Source: an uncultured Bacilli bacterium (GTDB taxonomy: Bacteria; Bacillota_I; Bacilli_A; RF39; UBA660). From it: a stretch of 8,224 bases of DNA. Under the pieces are notes generated by a model. It was given only the letters and a program-made list of their open reading frames with translations. It made no database searches and was not told where the DNA came from. This document shows, one piece after another, positions 1-6,946 of this stretch (position 1 is its first letter; each line of letters begins with the position of its first letter). Location of the stretch: positions 1 to 8,224 of the forward strand of contig CANQDN010000059.1 of NCBI GenBank assembly GCA_947593275.1, in the 5' to 3' direction. The translations under genes and the position numbers were made by a program.

Positions 1-30
1 CTCGCAATTTAATTATAATACATTTTTGTG

Positions 31-75
31 AAAATAAAAAGACTATTAACAAATTTCTTCACTTTGTCAACAGTC
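31..75 (-). terminator. Possible minus-strand terminator hairpin
   Basis: Positions 41-53 and 63-75 form an imperfect inverted repeat of 13 bases per arm. Read on the minus strand the two mismatches become G-U pairs, so all 13 positions can pair, with a loop of 9 bases, and the stem is followed by TTTTTATTTT (40 down to 31). That is the layout of an intrinsic terminator for minus-strand transcription. No minus-strand gene lies just upstream of it in this window, so what it would terminate is unclear. On the plus strand the same stem has two A-C mismatches and is weaker. Confidence 0.4.
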
Positions 76-78
76 TGT

Positions 79-107
79 AAAATGTAATTATTTAATTACA
101 TTTTTTT
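79..107 (+). terminator. AT-rich intrinsic terminator upstream of lemA
   Basis: Positions 79-90 and 93-104 are a perfect 12-base inverted repeat, with a very short apparent loop that in RNA would open to four or more bases. The right arm runs into a T tract ending at 107. It probably ends a transcript entering from the left, or it could act as an attenuator in a leader. A TATAAT at 14-19 could be the -10 box of such a transcript, but its -35 region would lie outside the window. The stem has only two G-C pairs, so strength is uncertain. Confidence 0.45.
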
Positions 108-147
108 AGTGCTATTATTTAAACATAATATAAAAATAAGGTATTTT

Positions 148-176
148 TTGATGAAATTATAAAAGAAATATGATAT
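148..176 (+). promoter_or_regulatory. Possible promoter of the lemA operon
   Basis: TTGATG (148-153) and TGATAT (171-176) are 17 bases apart and lie about 25 bases before the lemA start. TATGAT (169-174) is an alternative -10 box. The match is only fair and the whole stretch is AT-rich, so chance matches are likely. The position, after the hairpin at 79-104 and before a good ribosome binding site, is what supports it. Confidence 0.35.
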
Positions 177-199
177 TATTAAAATAGTGAGGTGTTAAC

Positions 200-751
200 A
201 TGGAAATATTATATATAATTGGAGCAATTATATTAATTATAATTATATGCCTTTTAGTTATAGTTAATAATTTGGTAAAGGCTAAAAATAGGGTAAATGA
301 GGCATTTTCAACTATGGATGTTTACTTGAAAAAAAGATGGGATTTAATACCTAATTTAGTAGACACTGTTAAAGGTTATGCTAAACATGAAAATAATACT
401 TTAAAAGAAATTGTATCATTAAGAAATACGATTTATGATAATTTAGATAATGATAACAAAATAAAAACAAATAACGAAATAAATACCCCATTAAGTAAGC
501 TTATAGCTTTAGCGGAAAGTTATCCTGAATTAAAAGCAAATGAAAATTTTATTAAATTAAGTGAGGAACTTGTTCAAATAGAAGATGAAATTGCTCAATC
601 AAGAAAATATTATAATGCAACAGTTAAAGAATATAATAATAAAGTTGAAATGATTCCAAGTAATATTGTAGCTAAATTAATGGGTTATAAAGAAAAAACT
701 ATGTTTGAAGCTAAAACTGAAGAAAGAGCTAATATTAAGGTGGGTTTATAA
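200..751 (+). CDS. lemA: LemA family membrane protein
   Basis: The 183-residue product has the typical size and layout of LemA. One hydrophobic helix (about residues 3-23) anchors it in the membrane. A long helical region follows, with the family's early signature around residues 26-60 (LVKAKNRVNEAF, then KKRWDLIPNLVDTVKGYAKHE) and the late signature near 120-160 (LSEELVQIEDEIAQSRKYYN, then YNNKVEMIPSNIVA). The family is widespread and its biochemical role is unknown; proteins are predicted to face outward as helical bundles. GTGAGGTG at 187-194 is a good ribosome binding site for this ATG. The TAA stop shares its last base with the ATG of the next gene, indicating translational coupling. LemA next to a DUF2207 protein is a recurring bacterial pairing, which suggests a joint envelope role; that is inference. 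The family assignment itself is secure. Confidence 0.95.
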   Translation: MEILYIIGAIILIIIICLLVIVNNLVKAKNRVNEAFSTMDVYLKKRWDLIPNLVDTVKGYAKHENNTLKEIVSLRNTIYDNLDNDNKIKTNNEINTPLSKLIALAESYPELKANENFIKLSEELVQIEDEIAQSRKYYNATVKEYNNKVEMIPSNIVAKLMGYKEKTMFEAKTEERANIKVGL

Positions 752-2556
752 TGGCTAAATTAATAGATGAAGAAAAAAGCCAAAAAAGAACTAAAACATT
801 TTTTAAAATTCTTTTTATTTTTTTAATATTTGCCTATTTTTGCTCATTATATAATATTGATGATGATTATGGCACTGATAAGTTAGCAGATGGATTCAGT
901 ATTTCAGCTTATGATATTGTTTTAGATGTTAATGAAAATAATGTTATAGATGTTACTGAAAATATAACTGTAGATTGGTATGAGAAAAATCATCACGGAA
1001 TATATAAATTTACTCCTGAGTGGTTAAAATATACAGGAAAAGACGGAAAAACCATTAAAAGAAAATCTATTGTAAGTAATTATCGAGCTAATGGAGATCA
1101 TTATACTGTAGATAAAGTTAATAATAAGCCTCGGATAAAAATTGGTAATCCTAATTTATATACAGGATTAGGCGAGAAAACTTATAGTATAAATTATACT
1201 TATAATATGGGTAGTGATCCATTTGAAAACTTTGATGAATTTATTTTTCATGCTTATGGTGATTATTGGGGTACAGAAATAAAAAATGCTTCAATTCAAA
1301 TTAATATGCCTAAAAGTATTGAAAAAGAAAATATAAATTTTTTCCTAGATAAATATCGCAAAGAAAATGCCAATGATTATATGGATTTAGAAGTAATTAA
1401 TAATACAATCTATGCTCGATTTAATGAAACAAAATATTATGAAAGTCAAAAAAGAGAATATTGCAAAAACAAAGATAGTTTATGTGATATTCCCGCTGCT
1501 AATATAAAAAAATTAACAAAATCTTTAACGATTGATATTGAATTGCCTGAAGGATATTTTGTTAATGGAAGTTGGAATTATGGATACGCATCTTTTATTT
1601 TATGCTTGATAATTTTTGCAATAACTATAATAAACTATTTTATTTGGGCAATATATGGTAAAAATTTACCAAAACGTTTAGAAACAGTGGAATTTTATCC
1701 GCCAGAAAATTATAGTTCAGCAGAAATAGGATTTATTTATGCAGGTGAATCAAATAAAAAATTAACAATTTCTTTAATTATTGAATTAGCAAGTAAAGGT
1801 TATATAAAAATTGATGAACTAAATGATAAAGAAAAAAATATTAAAATAACTAATCTTATAACTGATGCTAAAAATGAAAAACTTAATAACTTAAAACCAT
1901 TAGAAAAGATAGTTTATGATAAATTGTTTGAAGAAACAAATGAAATTATTTTAAGTGAACATAAGACTTTATATGAAGCTTTTACAGATGTAGATACCGA
2001 ATTAAATACTAAATTAAAAGATTTAGTTAATGACAAAAAAGCTACCAAAAAAATGTATATATCCATATTTATTACTATATTAACATTTATTTTATATGTA
2101 GTTTCTTATAATTTAATAGAAGATTTAGACCCTAAATTTAGTTATTTTTATGTTATATCTGTTATTTGTATTTTTGTAAATTTAATATTATCTTTAATAA
2201 TGAAAAGAAGAACCGAATATGGTGAACAAATAATTGCCAAAGTAAAAGGTTTTCGTAATTTTCTAGTAACAGCTGAAAAAGATAAATTAGAAGCATTAGT
2301 TGAAAAAAATCCTTACTATTTCTATGATATTTTACCTTATACTTATGTCTTAAATGTTTCTAAAAAATGGATAAAGAAATTTGAAAATATCCCAATGCCT
2401 GAAGTTAATATGGGTAATTATAATTATGGTGATATTGATTCATATAATTATTTATATAGTAGTGTATATTCTCCATCTAGTTCATCCGGAAGTGGCAGTG
2501 GCGGATGTAGCAGTGGAGGTGGCTGCGGAGGCTGCGGTGGTGGTGGTTCTTGGTAA
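751..2556 (+). CDS. DUF2207 membrane protein with Gly/Ser/Cys-rich C-terminal tail
   Basis: The 601-residue product fits DUF2207. An N-terminal hydrophobic helix (about 18-36) precedes a beta-rich, probably extracytoplasmic region (about 48-270) with family-like stretches such as DVTENITVDWYEKNHHGIYK, NYTYNMG and GDYWGTEI. Further membrane helices lie near 280-302, 435-457 and 463-485. A cytoplasmic part between them includes PPENYSSAEIGFIYAG. After the last helix comes a family-typical segment, LPYTYVLNVSKKWIKKFENI. The end (about 574-601) is low complexity: Ser and Gly with Cys586, Cys592 and Cys595, closing in GGGGSW. Gly-rich tails ending in Ser-Trp are common in this family; the cysteines are notable beside a radical SAM gene. 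The function is unknown. The start overlaps lemA by one base and has AAGGTGGG at 737-744 as ribosome binding site. The 3' end overlaps the next gene by seven bases. The tail coding is locally GC-rich because of glycine codons. Confidence 0.92.
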   Translation: MAKLIDEEKSQKRTKTFFKILFIFLIFAYFCSLYNIDDDYGTDKLADGFSISAYDIVLDVNENNVIDVTENITVDWYEKNHHGIYKFTPEWLKYTGKDGKTIKRKSIVSNYRANGDHYTVDKVNNKPRIKIGNPNLYTGLGEKTYSINYTYNMGSDPFENFDEFIFHAYGDYWGTEIKNASIQINMPKSIEKENINFFLDKYRKENANDYMDLEVINNTIYARFNETKYYESQKREYCKNKDSLCDIPAANIKKLTKSLTIDIELPEGYFVNGSWNYGYASFILCLIIFAITIINYFIWAIYGKNLPKRLETVEFYPPENYSSAEIGFIYAGESNKKLTISLIIELASKGYIKIDELNDKEKNIKITNLITDAKNEKLNNLKPLEKIVYDKLFEETNEIILSEHKTLYEAFTDVDTELNTKLKDLVNDKKATKKMYISIFITILTFILYVVSYNLIEDLDPKFSYFYVISVICIFVNLILSLIMKRRTEYGEQIIAKVKGFRNFLVTAEKDKLEALVEKNPYYFYDILPYTYVLNVSKKWIKKFENIPMPEVNMGNYNYGDIDSYNYLYSSVYSPSSSSGSGSGGCSSGGGCGGCGGGGSW

Positions 2557-3530
2557 AAACTTTTATATTACAATGGCATTTAAGTGAAAAGTGCAATTTA
2601 AAGTGCTTACACTGCTATCAAGAAAACCATAAGCCGGTAGAGTTAGAATTTGCAGAATTAAAAAATATCTATGAACAATATAAACAATTATTGAAAAAAT
2701 TGAATATGAAAGGTCATATAAATATAACAGGGGGCGAACCCCTTTGTTGTTCTTCTCTTTTTAAAATTTTAGATTTAATAAAAAAAGATGATATAACTTT
2801 TGCTATTTTAACGAATGGAACTTTATTTACTGAAAAATTAGTAAAAAAGCTAAAAGAATATAACCCTCTTTATGTACAAGTAAGTTTAGAAGGAGGGAAG
2901 AAAGTTAATGATTATATTAGGGGAAAAGGAACATATAAAAAAATAGCTAAAGGAATAAAAATATTGAAAGATAATAATATTTATACTTCAATATCTTTTA
3001 CAGCTAACAGTGTTAATTATAAAGAATTTCCCAAAGTTGTTAAATTTGCCAAAAAGTATAAAGCCGATAAAGTTTGGTCTGATAGATATATTCCTTTAGG
3101 AGATAATGCTGACCTAAAATTAGCTTTAAATTTAAAACAAACTCAAGAATACTTAAAATTAATGAAAAAAGAGCGCTTAAAGCAAAAAAATAATAAACCA
3201 TTAATTAGTATGGATAGAGCATTACAATTTTTAATGACAAAAGATTTTCCCTATCATTGTACTGCGGGAGATACTTTATTAACAGTTATGGAAAATGGTG
3301 ATTTAGTCCCTTGCCGAAGAATGCCTATTTTTATAGGAAATTTAAAAGAAAATAATATGTATGATTTATATATGAATAGTGAAATATTAGTTAAATTAAG
3401 AAATGATAATATTCCTGATGATTGTCTAGAATGTGAACATGCTAAAATATGCCATGGTGGCTTGAAATGTTTAACCTACGCTTTATATAAAGATTTGAAT
3501 CATAAAGATATAGGATGTAAAGAAGAATAA
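2550..3530 (+). CDS. Radical SAM/SPASM domain protein (candidate peptide-modifying enzyme)
   Basis: This 326-residue protein carries the radical SAM motif C15-x3-C19-x2-C22 at its very N-terminus and the SAM-binding GGEP at 61-64. Its C-terminus holds a SPASM domain: C237-x12-G250-x4-C255, then C292-x2-C295-x5-C301-x5-C307, and C323. These seven cysteines match the arrangement that binds two auxiliary 4Fe-4S clusters in SPASM enzymes; the C301-C307 spacing is slightly longer than the usual x3. SPASM enzymes include maturases of ribosomally made peptides and anaerobic sulfatase-maturing enzymes. The actual substrate here is unknown. The start is TTG: the next in-frame ATG (residue 53) is past the CxxxCxxC motif. 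The start lies within the end of the DUF2207 gene, whose Gly codons (GGAGG at 2527-2531, GGTGGTGG at 2536-2547) may double as ribosome binding site. No separate precursor peptide gene is seen nearby, so the Cys/Gly-rich DUF2207 tail is a candidate target (inference). Confidence 0.9.
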   Translation: MVKTFILQWHLSEKCNLKCLHCYQENHKPVELEFAELKNIYEQYKQLLKKLNMKGHINITGGEPLCCSSLFKILDLIKKDDITFAILTNGTLFTEKLVKKLKEYNPLYVQVSLEGGKKVNDYIRGKGTYKKIAKGIKILKDNNIYTSISFTANSVNYKEFPKVVKFAKKYKADKVWSDRYIPLGDNADLKLALNLKQTQEYLKLMKKERLKQKNNKPLISMDRALQFLMTKDFPYHCTAGDTLLTVMENGDLVPCRRMPIFIGNLKENNMYDLYMNSEILVKLRNDNIPDDCLECEHAKICHGGLKCLTYALYKDLNHKDIGCKEE

Positions 3531-3541
3531 TAAAGATAAAT

Positions 3542-3571
3542 AAAAAGATAACTTCAAAAGTTACCTTTTTT
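3542..3571. terminator. Bidirectional terminator between convergent genes
   Basis: AAAAAGATAACTT (3542-3554) pairs with AAGTTACCTTTTT (3558-3570) with one mismatch on the plus strand, which becomes G-U on the minus strand. A T run follows on the plus side (3566-3571), and an A run (3542-3546) gives a U tract on the minus side. It lies 12 bases past the radical SAM stop and just past the stop of the convergent gene, as expected for a shared terminator. Confidence 0.75.
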
Positions 3572-3573
3572 AA

Positions 3574-4080
3574 TTATTTAATATTTTTTAAATCATTTAG
3601 AATAATTGCTAAATGAATAATAGTAAATATTAATACATCTCCAATATACATTGGTTTTACAAATGTCGGAATAATATGTTCTTCAATATCAGATACTTTA
3701 ATTGGTAAAGTAATACTTCTCCCATTAACACCAATAGTTTTAGAACATAACTCATATACTACAAAGTTTTTTGCTCTAGTAATAAAATATTTATTCTTTT
3801 CAGATATATCTTTACTAGAATCAAAATCAAAATATTTAAAGTAATTATCATAGTTAGCTTTTAAGAAATCAAAGTGATTTTTTAAAAATATATTTTTTAT
3901 TTCCACAAGATAATCATTAATTAATTTCTCCAATATTTTATACTTCTCACTCTTAAGTAATTTGGCATCTATGCCTAGTAGTTCATAATTATACTCATAA
4001 TGAACCTCTTGCTTAGATTTAGTGTTTTTAAAATTATTTCTAATTTCATCAATATGAATATCTAAAATTCTGTTTATCAT
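3574..4080 (-). CDS. Hypothetical protein, 168 residues, no recognised family
   Basis: I do not recognise this protein. It is rich in Lys, Asn, Ile and Phe/Tyr. It looks mainly helical in the first 70 residues, has a central acidic/aromatic stretch (YFKYFDFDSSKD), and ends with a hydrophobic segment (about residues 145-162) that could be a buried helix or a weak membrane anchor. No catalytic motif, signal peptide or zinc site is seen. I place the start at 4080, not at the upstream in-frame ATG at 4101, because AAGAAGGAG lies between the two ATGs with 7 bases to the inner one, and because the TATAAT at 4118-4123 would leave only about 10 bases of leader before the outer one. The outer start would give 175 residues. 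The gene stands alone on the minus strand, convergent with the radical SAM gene and divergent from the InlB-repeat gene. Codon use looks like its neighbours. Confidence 0.75.
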   Translation of the reverse strand: MINRILDIHIDEIRNNFKNTKSKQEVHYEYNYELLGIDAKLLKSEKYKILEKLINDYLVEIKNIFLKNHFDFLKANYDNYFKYFDFDSSKDISEKNKYFITRAKNFVVYELCSKTIGVNGRSITLPIKVSDIEEHIIPTFVKPMYIGDVLIFTIIHLAIILNDLKNIK

Positions 4081-4117
4081 CTCTCTACTCCTTCTTTTCA
4101 TATATTAAACTAATTCA

Positions 4118-4126
4118 ATTATACCA
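4118..4126 (-). promoter_or_regulatory. Extended -10 promoter of the minus-strand orphan gene
   Basis: On the minus strand the bases read TGGTATAAT, a perfect -10 box with the TGn extension. The hexamer 17 bases upstream is TTTAAG, a poor -35 box, which is acceptable for an extended -10 promoter. Transcription would start near 4111, giving a leader of about 30 bases before the start at 4080. The rest of this gap (4127-4304) is AT-rich; the only other candidate is a weak plus-strand TATTAT at 4241-4246 without a clear -35, which may serve the next gene. Confidence 0.65.
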
Positions 4127-4304
4127 TTTTTCGACAAATACTTAAATACTTTGTTGGAGATTATTGAATTTCTAATACTAATTTTTTCTTTTTTATAACA
4201 TATTTTTCTAAAAAAAGCAAGTAAATTTCGGTTTAGAGTGTATTATAAACTTAAAAAAAGTATAAAAATAAGGGTTTTAAGAAAAAATAATAGTAGTGAT
4301 ATTT

Positions 4305-4802
4305 ATGAAAAGATTTATATTTGGTTTATTATTAATAAGTGTTTTTTTATCTTTAGTTTATACTAGTTATAAAGTTCTTGATGCTCCTTCCTATAAGATT
4401 CGCTTTAATTCAAATGGAGGAAGTATGGTCGAAAGTATAAAAGTAAAAAACAATGATGTTCTTGATGCTTTACCTATTTCTAATAAAAAAGATTATGAAT
4501 TTGTAGGTTGGTATTTAGATGATTTACCTTTTGATTTAAGTATGCCTATAACTAAAGATTATACTTTAGAAGCTAAATGGGAAAAAGTCAAAGAACCTGT
4601 CTATAAAGTTAGTTTTGATGCCTTAAATGGAACTACTTTACCTTCAATAGAAATAAAAGAAGGAACTATTTTAAGTGATTTACCTATTCCCATAAAAGAT
4701 GGCTATAAATTTATCACATGGCTATATCAAAATAAAGAAGTAAAAGATACACCAGTTAAAAATGATATGGTCTTGGTCGCTAAATGGGAAAAGATTAATT
4801 AA
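4305..4802 (+). CDS. Membrane-anchored protein with two InlB B-repeat (Flg_new) domains
   Basis: The 165-residue product starts MKRF followed by a hydrophobic segment (about 4-22) that acts as signal peptide or membrane anchor. No lipobox cysteine and no LPXTG sorting signal are seen. Two tandem repeats follow, at about 30-92 and 100-161. Each runs from a YKIRFNSNGG / YKVSFDALNG strand through GYxFxxW-type sequence to a closing LEAKWEK / LVAKWEK, the pattern of the Listeria-Bacteroides InlB B-repeat. Such repeats occur in surface proteins and often act as spacers or binding modules; this protein has nothing but repeats after the anchor, so its partner is unknown. I chose ATG 4305 over the GTG at 4296 because it gives the normal signal start. 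The ribosome binding site is poor (GTAGTGAT at 4293-4300), so expression may be low. It appears to be a single-gene unit. Confidence 0.85.
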   Translation: MKRFIFGLLLISVFLSLVYTSYKVLDAPSYKIRFNSNGGSMVESIKVKNNDVLDALPISNKKDYEFVGWYLDDLPFDLSMPITKDYTLEAKWEKVKEPVYKVSFDALNGTTLPSIEIKEGTILSDLPIPIKDGYKFITWLYQNKEVKDTPVKNDMVLVAKWEKIN

Positions 4803-4816
4803 AAGAAAATAATTAT

Positions 4817-4845
4817 TTGCAATTTTGCATAAAATATAGTATAAT
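4817..4845 (+). promoter_or_regulatory. Promoter of the kinase-like gene
   Basis: TTGCAA (4817-4822), a 17-base spacer and a perfect TATAAT (4840-4845) form one of the best promoters in the window. Transcription would start near 4852, leaving a leader of about 24 bases that contains the AAGGGGG ribosome binding site at 4861-4867, eight bases before the ATG. It begins only 15 bases after the InlB-repeat stop, and no clear terminator hairpin lies between them. Confidence 0.75.
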
Positions 4846-4875
4846 TAAAGTCTCGTTAAAAAGGGGGATTTTTTT

Positions 4876-5688
4876 ATGGAATCTATAAGTATTAATAGAT
4901 CTCAAATATATAATGACGAATATCGCTTTTTAGGAAGTGGTAGTGAAGGGGAAGTTTATAAATATTCTAGTACTATTGCTTTTAAAATATTTCCTGAACT
5001 ACTTTCTCTTAAAAATAAAATAGATGAGATAAACCTTAAAAGAATTGCTAAAATAAGAAAACTCATGCAACTTGAAGACGAAAATTTCTGCTTTCCTAAA
5101 GGTTTTATAAAAGATCAAGATAATCGAATTATTGGCTATTATATGGAATTAGTTAAAGAAAAGGCTATCTTTGATTTAAATTTTACTAATGATTTAAAGA
5201 ATAAATTAGCTTATTATATCGCCGCTTCTTGTGCTATAAAGCGGATTCATCAAAAAGGTGTTGCCATTGGAGATATAAGAGAATCCAATATTTTAATGAA
5301 TAATCATAGTAAAATTAAGTTTATTGATACCGATAACTTTGCTTATCAAGGCTACTCTTATTCTCTTGCGGATATAAGAACAGAATGGTTAAGTAAAGTT
5401 TATGAAAAAGAATATTCCCTCATGGATAATGATAAATATGTTTTAGCGTTATTATCTTTAAGTTCTTTGTGTGGTGAAATGTTTTTTAACAGGCAAAATC
5501 CGGCTTTCTTTAAAAAACTCATCGCCTCTTTAAATGTATCTAAATATGTTAAAGATGGCATAGAAGAAATATTATCAGATAAACCTAATAAACCATATAT
5601 TGGTGATTTTTTAGAAGAAATAGACCCCCAAGAAGAAATCTTATCTTTAAAAGCTAAAAGAGAATTAAGAAGATATCGCTTCAAATAA
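4876..5688 (+). CDS. Bacterial protein kinase-like protein, DxD(S/N)F type
   Basis: The 270-residue protein keeps the core of the protein kinase fold. A glycine-rich loop is at 20-27 (GSGSEGEV), and Lys37 in AFKIF is the probable ATP-anchoring lysine. A catalytic loop around 131-141 (IGDIRESNILM) has Asp133 and Asn138 but lacks the usual HRD histidine-arginine. DTDNF at 151-155 stands in place of DFG, and DNDKYVLALL near 184-193 resembles the conserved Asp of subdomain IX. The combination GD-x-N-x-x-N-x-L plus D-x-D-S/N-F resembles a group of bacterial kinases distinct from the PknB type, so activity is plausible. The target is unknown. There is no membrane helix or sensor domain, so it should be cytoplasmic. 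It has its own promoter and no partner phosphatase in the window. The ribosome binding site AAGGGGG is good. Confidence 0.8.
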   Translation: MESISINRSQIYNDEYRFLGSGSEGEVYKYSSTIAFKIFPELLSLKNKIDEINLKRIAKIRKLMQLEDENFCFPKGFIKDQDNRIIGYYMELVKEKAIFDLNFTNDLKNKLAYYIAASCAIKRIHQKGVAIGDIRESNILMNNHSKIKFIDTDNFAYQGYSYSLADIRTEWLSKVYEKEYSLMDNDKYVLALLSLSSLCGEMFFNRQNPAFFKKLIASLNVSKYVKDGIEEILSDKPNKPYIGDFLEEIDPQEEILSLKAKRELRRYRFK

Positions 5689-5690
5689 TA

Positions 5691-5721
5691 AAAAAAAGAT
5701 AGTAAATTTGTCTTTTTTTTT
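5691..5721 (+). terminator. AT-rich terminator after the kinase-like gene
   Basis: AAAAAAAGATA (5691-5701) can pair with TGTCTTTTTTT (5709-5719) through 11 pairs, one of them G-U, around a 7-base loop, with T residues continuing to 5721. It lies immediately after the TAA stop. The stem is mostly A-U, so termination may be inefficient and some read-through into ackA is possible. Confidence 0.5.
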
Positions 5722-5722
5722 G

Positions 5723-5728
5723 TATAAT
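5723..5728 (+). promoter_or_regulatory. -10 box of ackA
   Basis: A perfect TATAAT lies 21 bases before the ackA ATG and directly after the T run of the preceding hairpin. No good -35 hexamer is present at 16-18 bases upstream (the region reads ATAGTAAA), so the promoter would depend on an activator or be weak, or ackA may be read through from the kinase gene. Confidence 0.45.
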
Positions 5729-5749
5729 TAAAAAGTGAGGAGTGATTAT

Positions 5750-6946
5750 ATGAAAATTTTAACAGTAAATGCTGGTTCTTCTTCATTAAAATTTAATTTA
5801 ATAAGCTTACCAGATAAAACAGAATTAATAAGTGGTTATTTTGAAAAAATTGGTTTAGATGATGGTATTTATAGTATTAAAATTAACGGAGAAAAGATTA
5901 AAAAAGAAGCTGTTATGCCAACTCATAAAGAGGCTATAGAACTATTAACTAAAGAATTATTAGATAATAATATTATTAAATCTTTAGATGAAATAGAAGG
6001 GATAGGTCACAGATTAGTTCATGGTGGTGATAAATATCAAAAAAGTGTCATAATTACTGATGAAGTAATCAAAACCGTTGAAGAGTTATCTAGTTTAGCA
6101 CCTCTTCATAATCCGGCGAATATCCTTGGAGTTAAAGCTTTTAAAGAAGCCTTACCAAATGTTCCAATGGTTGGTGTTTTTGATACAGCTTTTCATCAAA
6201 CAATGAGTGAAGAGGAATATTTATATCCTGTTCCATATAGTTGGTATCAAGATTATCAAATAAGAAAATATGGCTTTCATGGAACTAGTCATAAATATAT
6301 TACTAAAGTTATGCAAGAAAAACTAGGAAAAGAAAACATTAATATTATTAGTTGTCATATAGGTAGTGGAGGCTCTATTTGTTGTATTAAAGATGGTAAA
6401 AGTATTGATACAACTATGGGCTTTACCCCCAATGCTGGTTTAATTATGGGTACTAGATGTGGAGATATAGACTATTCTATTATTCCTTATTATATGGATA
6501 AAACTGGTAAATCATTAAAAGAAGTAGATAATATTTTAAATAAAGAAAGTGGTTTACTAGGTATAACCGGTAAATTTAGTGATCATAGAGATATTGAATC
6601 TGCAATGGAAGAAAATGATCAAAAAGCTATACTCGCCAATAATATGTACGCGAAAAAAATAGTCGAATATATTGCTAAATACTATGTATTATTAGAAGGC
6701 AAAGTTGATGCTTTAGTATTTACCGCCGGACTTGGTGAAAATGCTCAAGCCTTTAGAGAAACTATTTTAAATAAATTACAATGTTTAGGTATCCATATGG
6801 ATAAAGATTTAAATTATAGTATTGCTAGTTATTGTGCTAAACATGAAGGATTAATATCTAAAGAAGATTCTAGCATTCCTGTTTATGTTATTCCAACTAA
6901 TGAAGAATTAATGATTGCTCTTGATACTTTTGAATTAATTAAGTAG
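5750..6946 (+). CDS. ackA: Acetate kinase
   Basis: Acetate kinase interconverts acetate plus ATP and acetyl phosphate plus ADP; in fermenting bacteria it usually runs toward ATP. The 398-residue length is normal. Family motifs are complete: NAGSSSLKF (7-15) at the nucleotide/phosphate site, GHRLVHGG (86-93) with Arg88, FDTAFH (144-149) with the catalytic Asp145, RKYGFHGTSH (172-181) with His177, HIGSGGS (203-209), MGTRCGDID (233-241) with Arg236, a late TAGLGENA, and NEELMIA near the C-terminus with the conserved Glu. The ATG at 5750 is the start because GAGGAG at 5737-5742 precedes it by 7 bases; the GTG at 5735 overlaps that site. No phosphotransacetylase gene is seen here. The stop TAG is immediately followed by the reading frame of the nrnA-like gene, so the two are probably co-transcribed. 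Confidence 0.98.
   Translation: MKILTVNAGSSSLKFNLISLPDKTELISGYFEKIGLDDGIYSIKINGEKIKKEAVMPTHKEAIELLTKELLDNNIIKSLDEIEGIGHRLVHGGDKYQKSVIITDEVIKTVEELSSLAPLHNPANILGVKAFKEALPNVPMVGVFDTAFHQTMSEEEYLYPVPYSWYQDYQIRKYGFHGTSHKYITKVMQEKLGKENINIISCHIGSGGSICCIKDGKSIDTTMGFTPNAGLIMGTRCGDIDYSIIPYYMDKTGKSLKEVDNILNKESGLLGITGKFSDHRDIESAMEENDQKAILANNMYAKKIVEYIAKYYVLLEGKVDALVFTAGLGENAQAFRETILNKLQCLGIHMDKDLNYSIASYCAKHEGLISKEDSSIPVYVIPTNEELMIALDTFELIK

Noticed and set aside
2381..2587. A 68-codon plus-strand frame overlapping the end of DUF2207
   Set aside because: It is a shadow frame: the Val/Ala-rich end simply reads the glycine codons of the tail in another phase, and it has no ribosome binding site.
4101..4101. 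The outer ATG as start of the minus-strand orphan gene
   Set aside because: The AAGAAGGAG ribosome binding site lies downstream of it, and the predicted transcript would leave only about 10 bases of leader.
5708..5728. TTGTCT (5708-5713) as the -35 box for the ackA -10 box
   Set aside because: The spacer would be 9 bases, too short for a sigma-A type promoter.
5400..5786. A 128-codon minus-strand frame across the kinase 3' end and ackA start
   Set aside because: It is fully explained as antisense of two well-supported genes and shows no family features.
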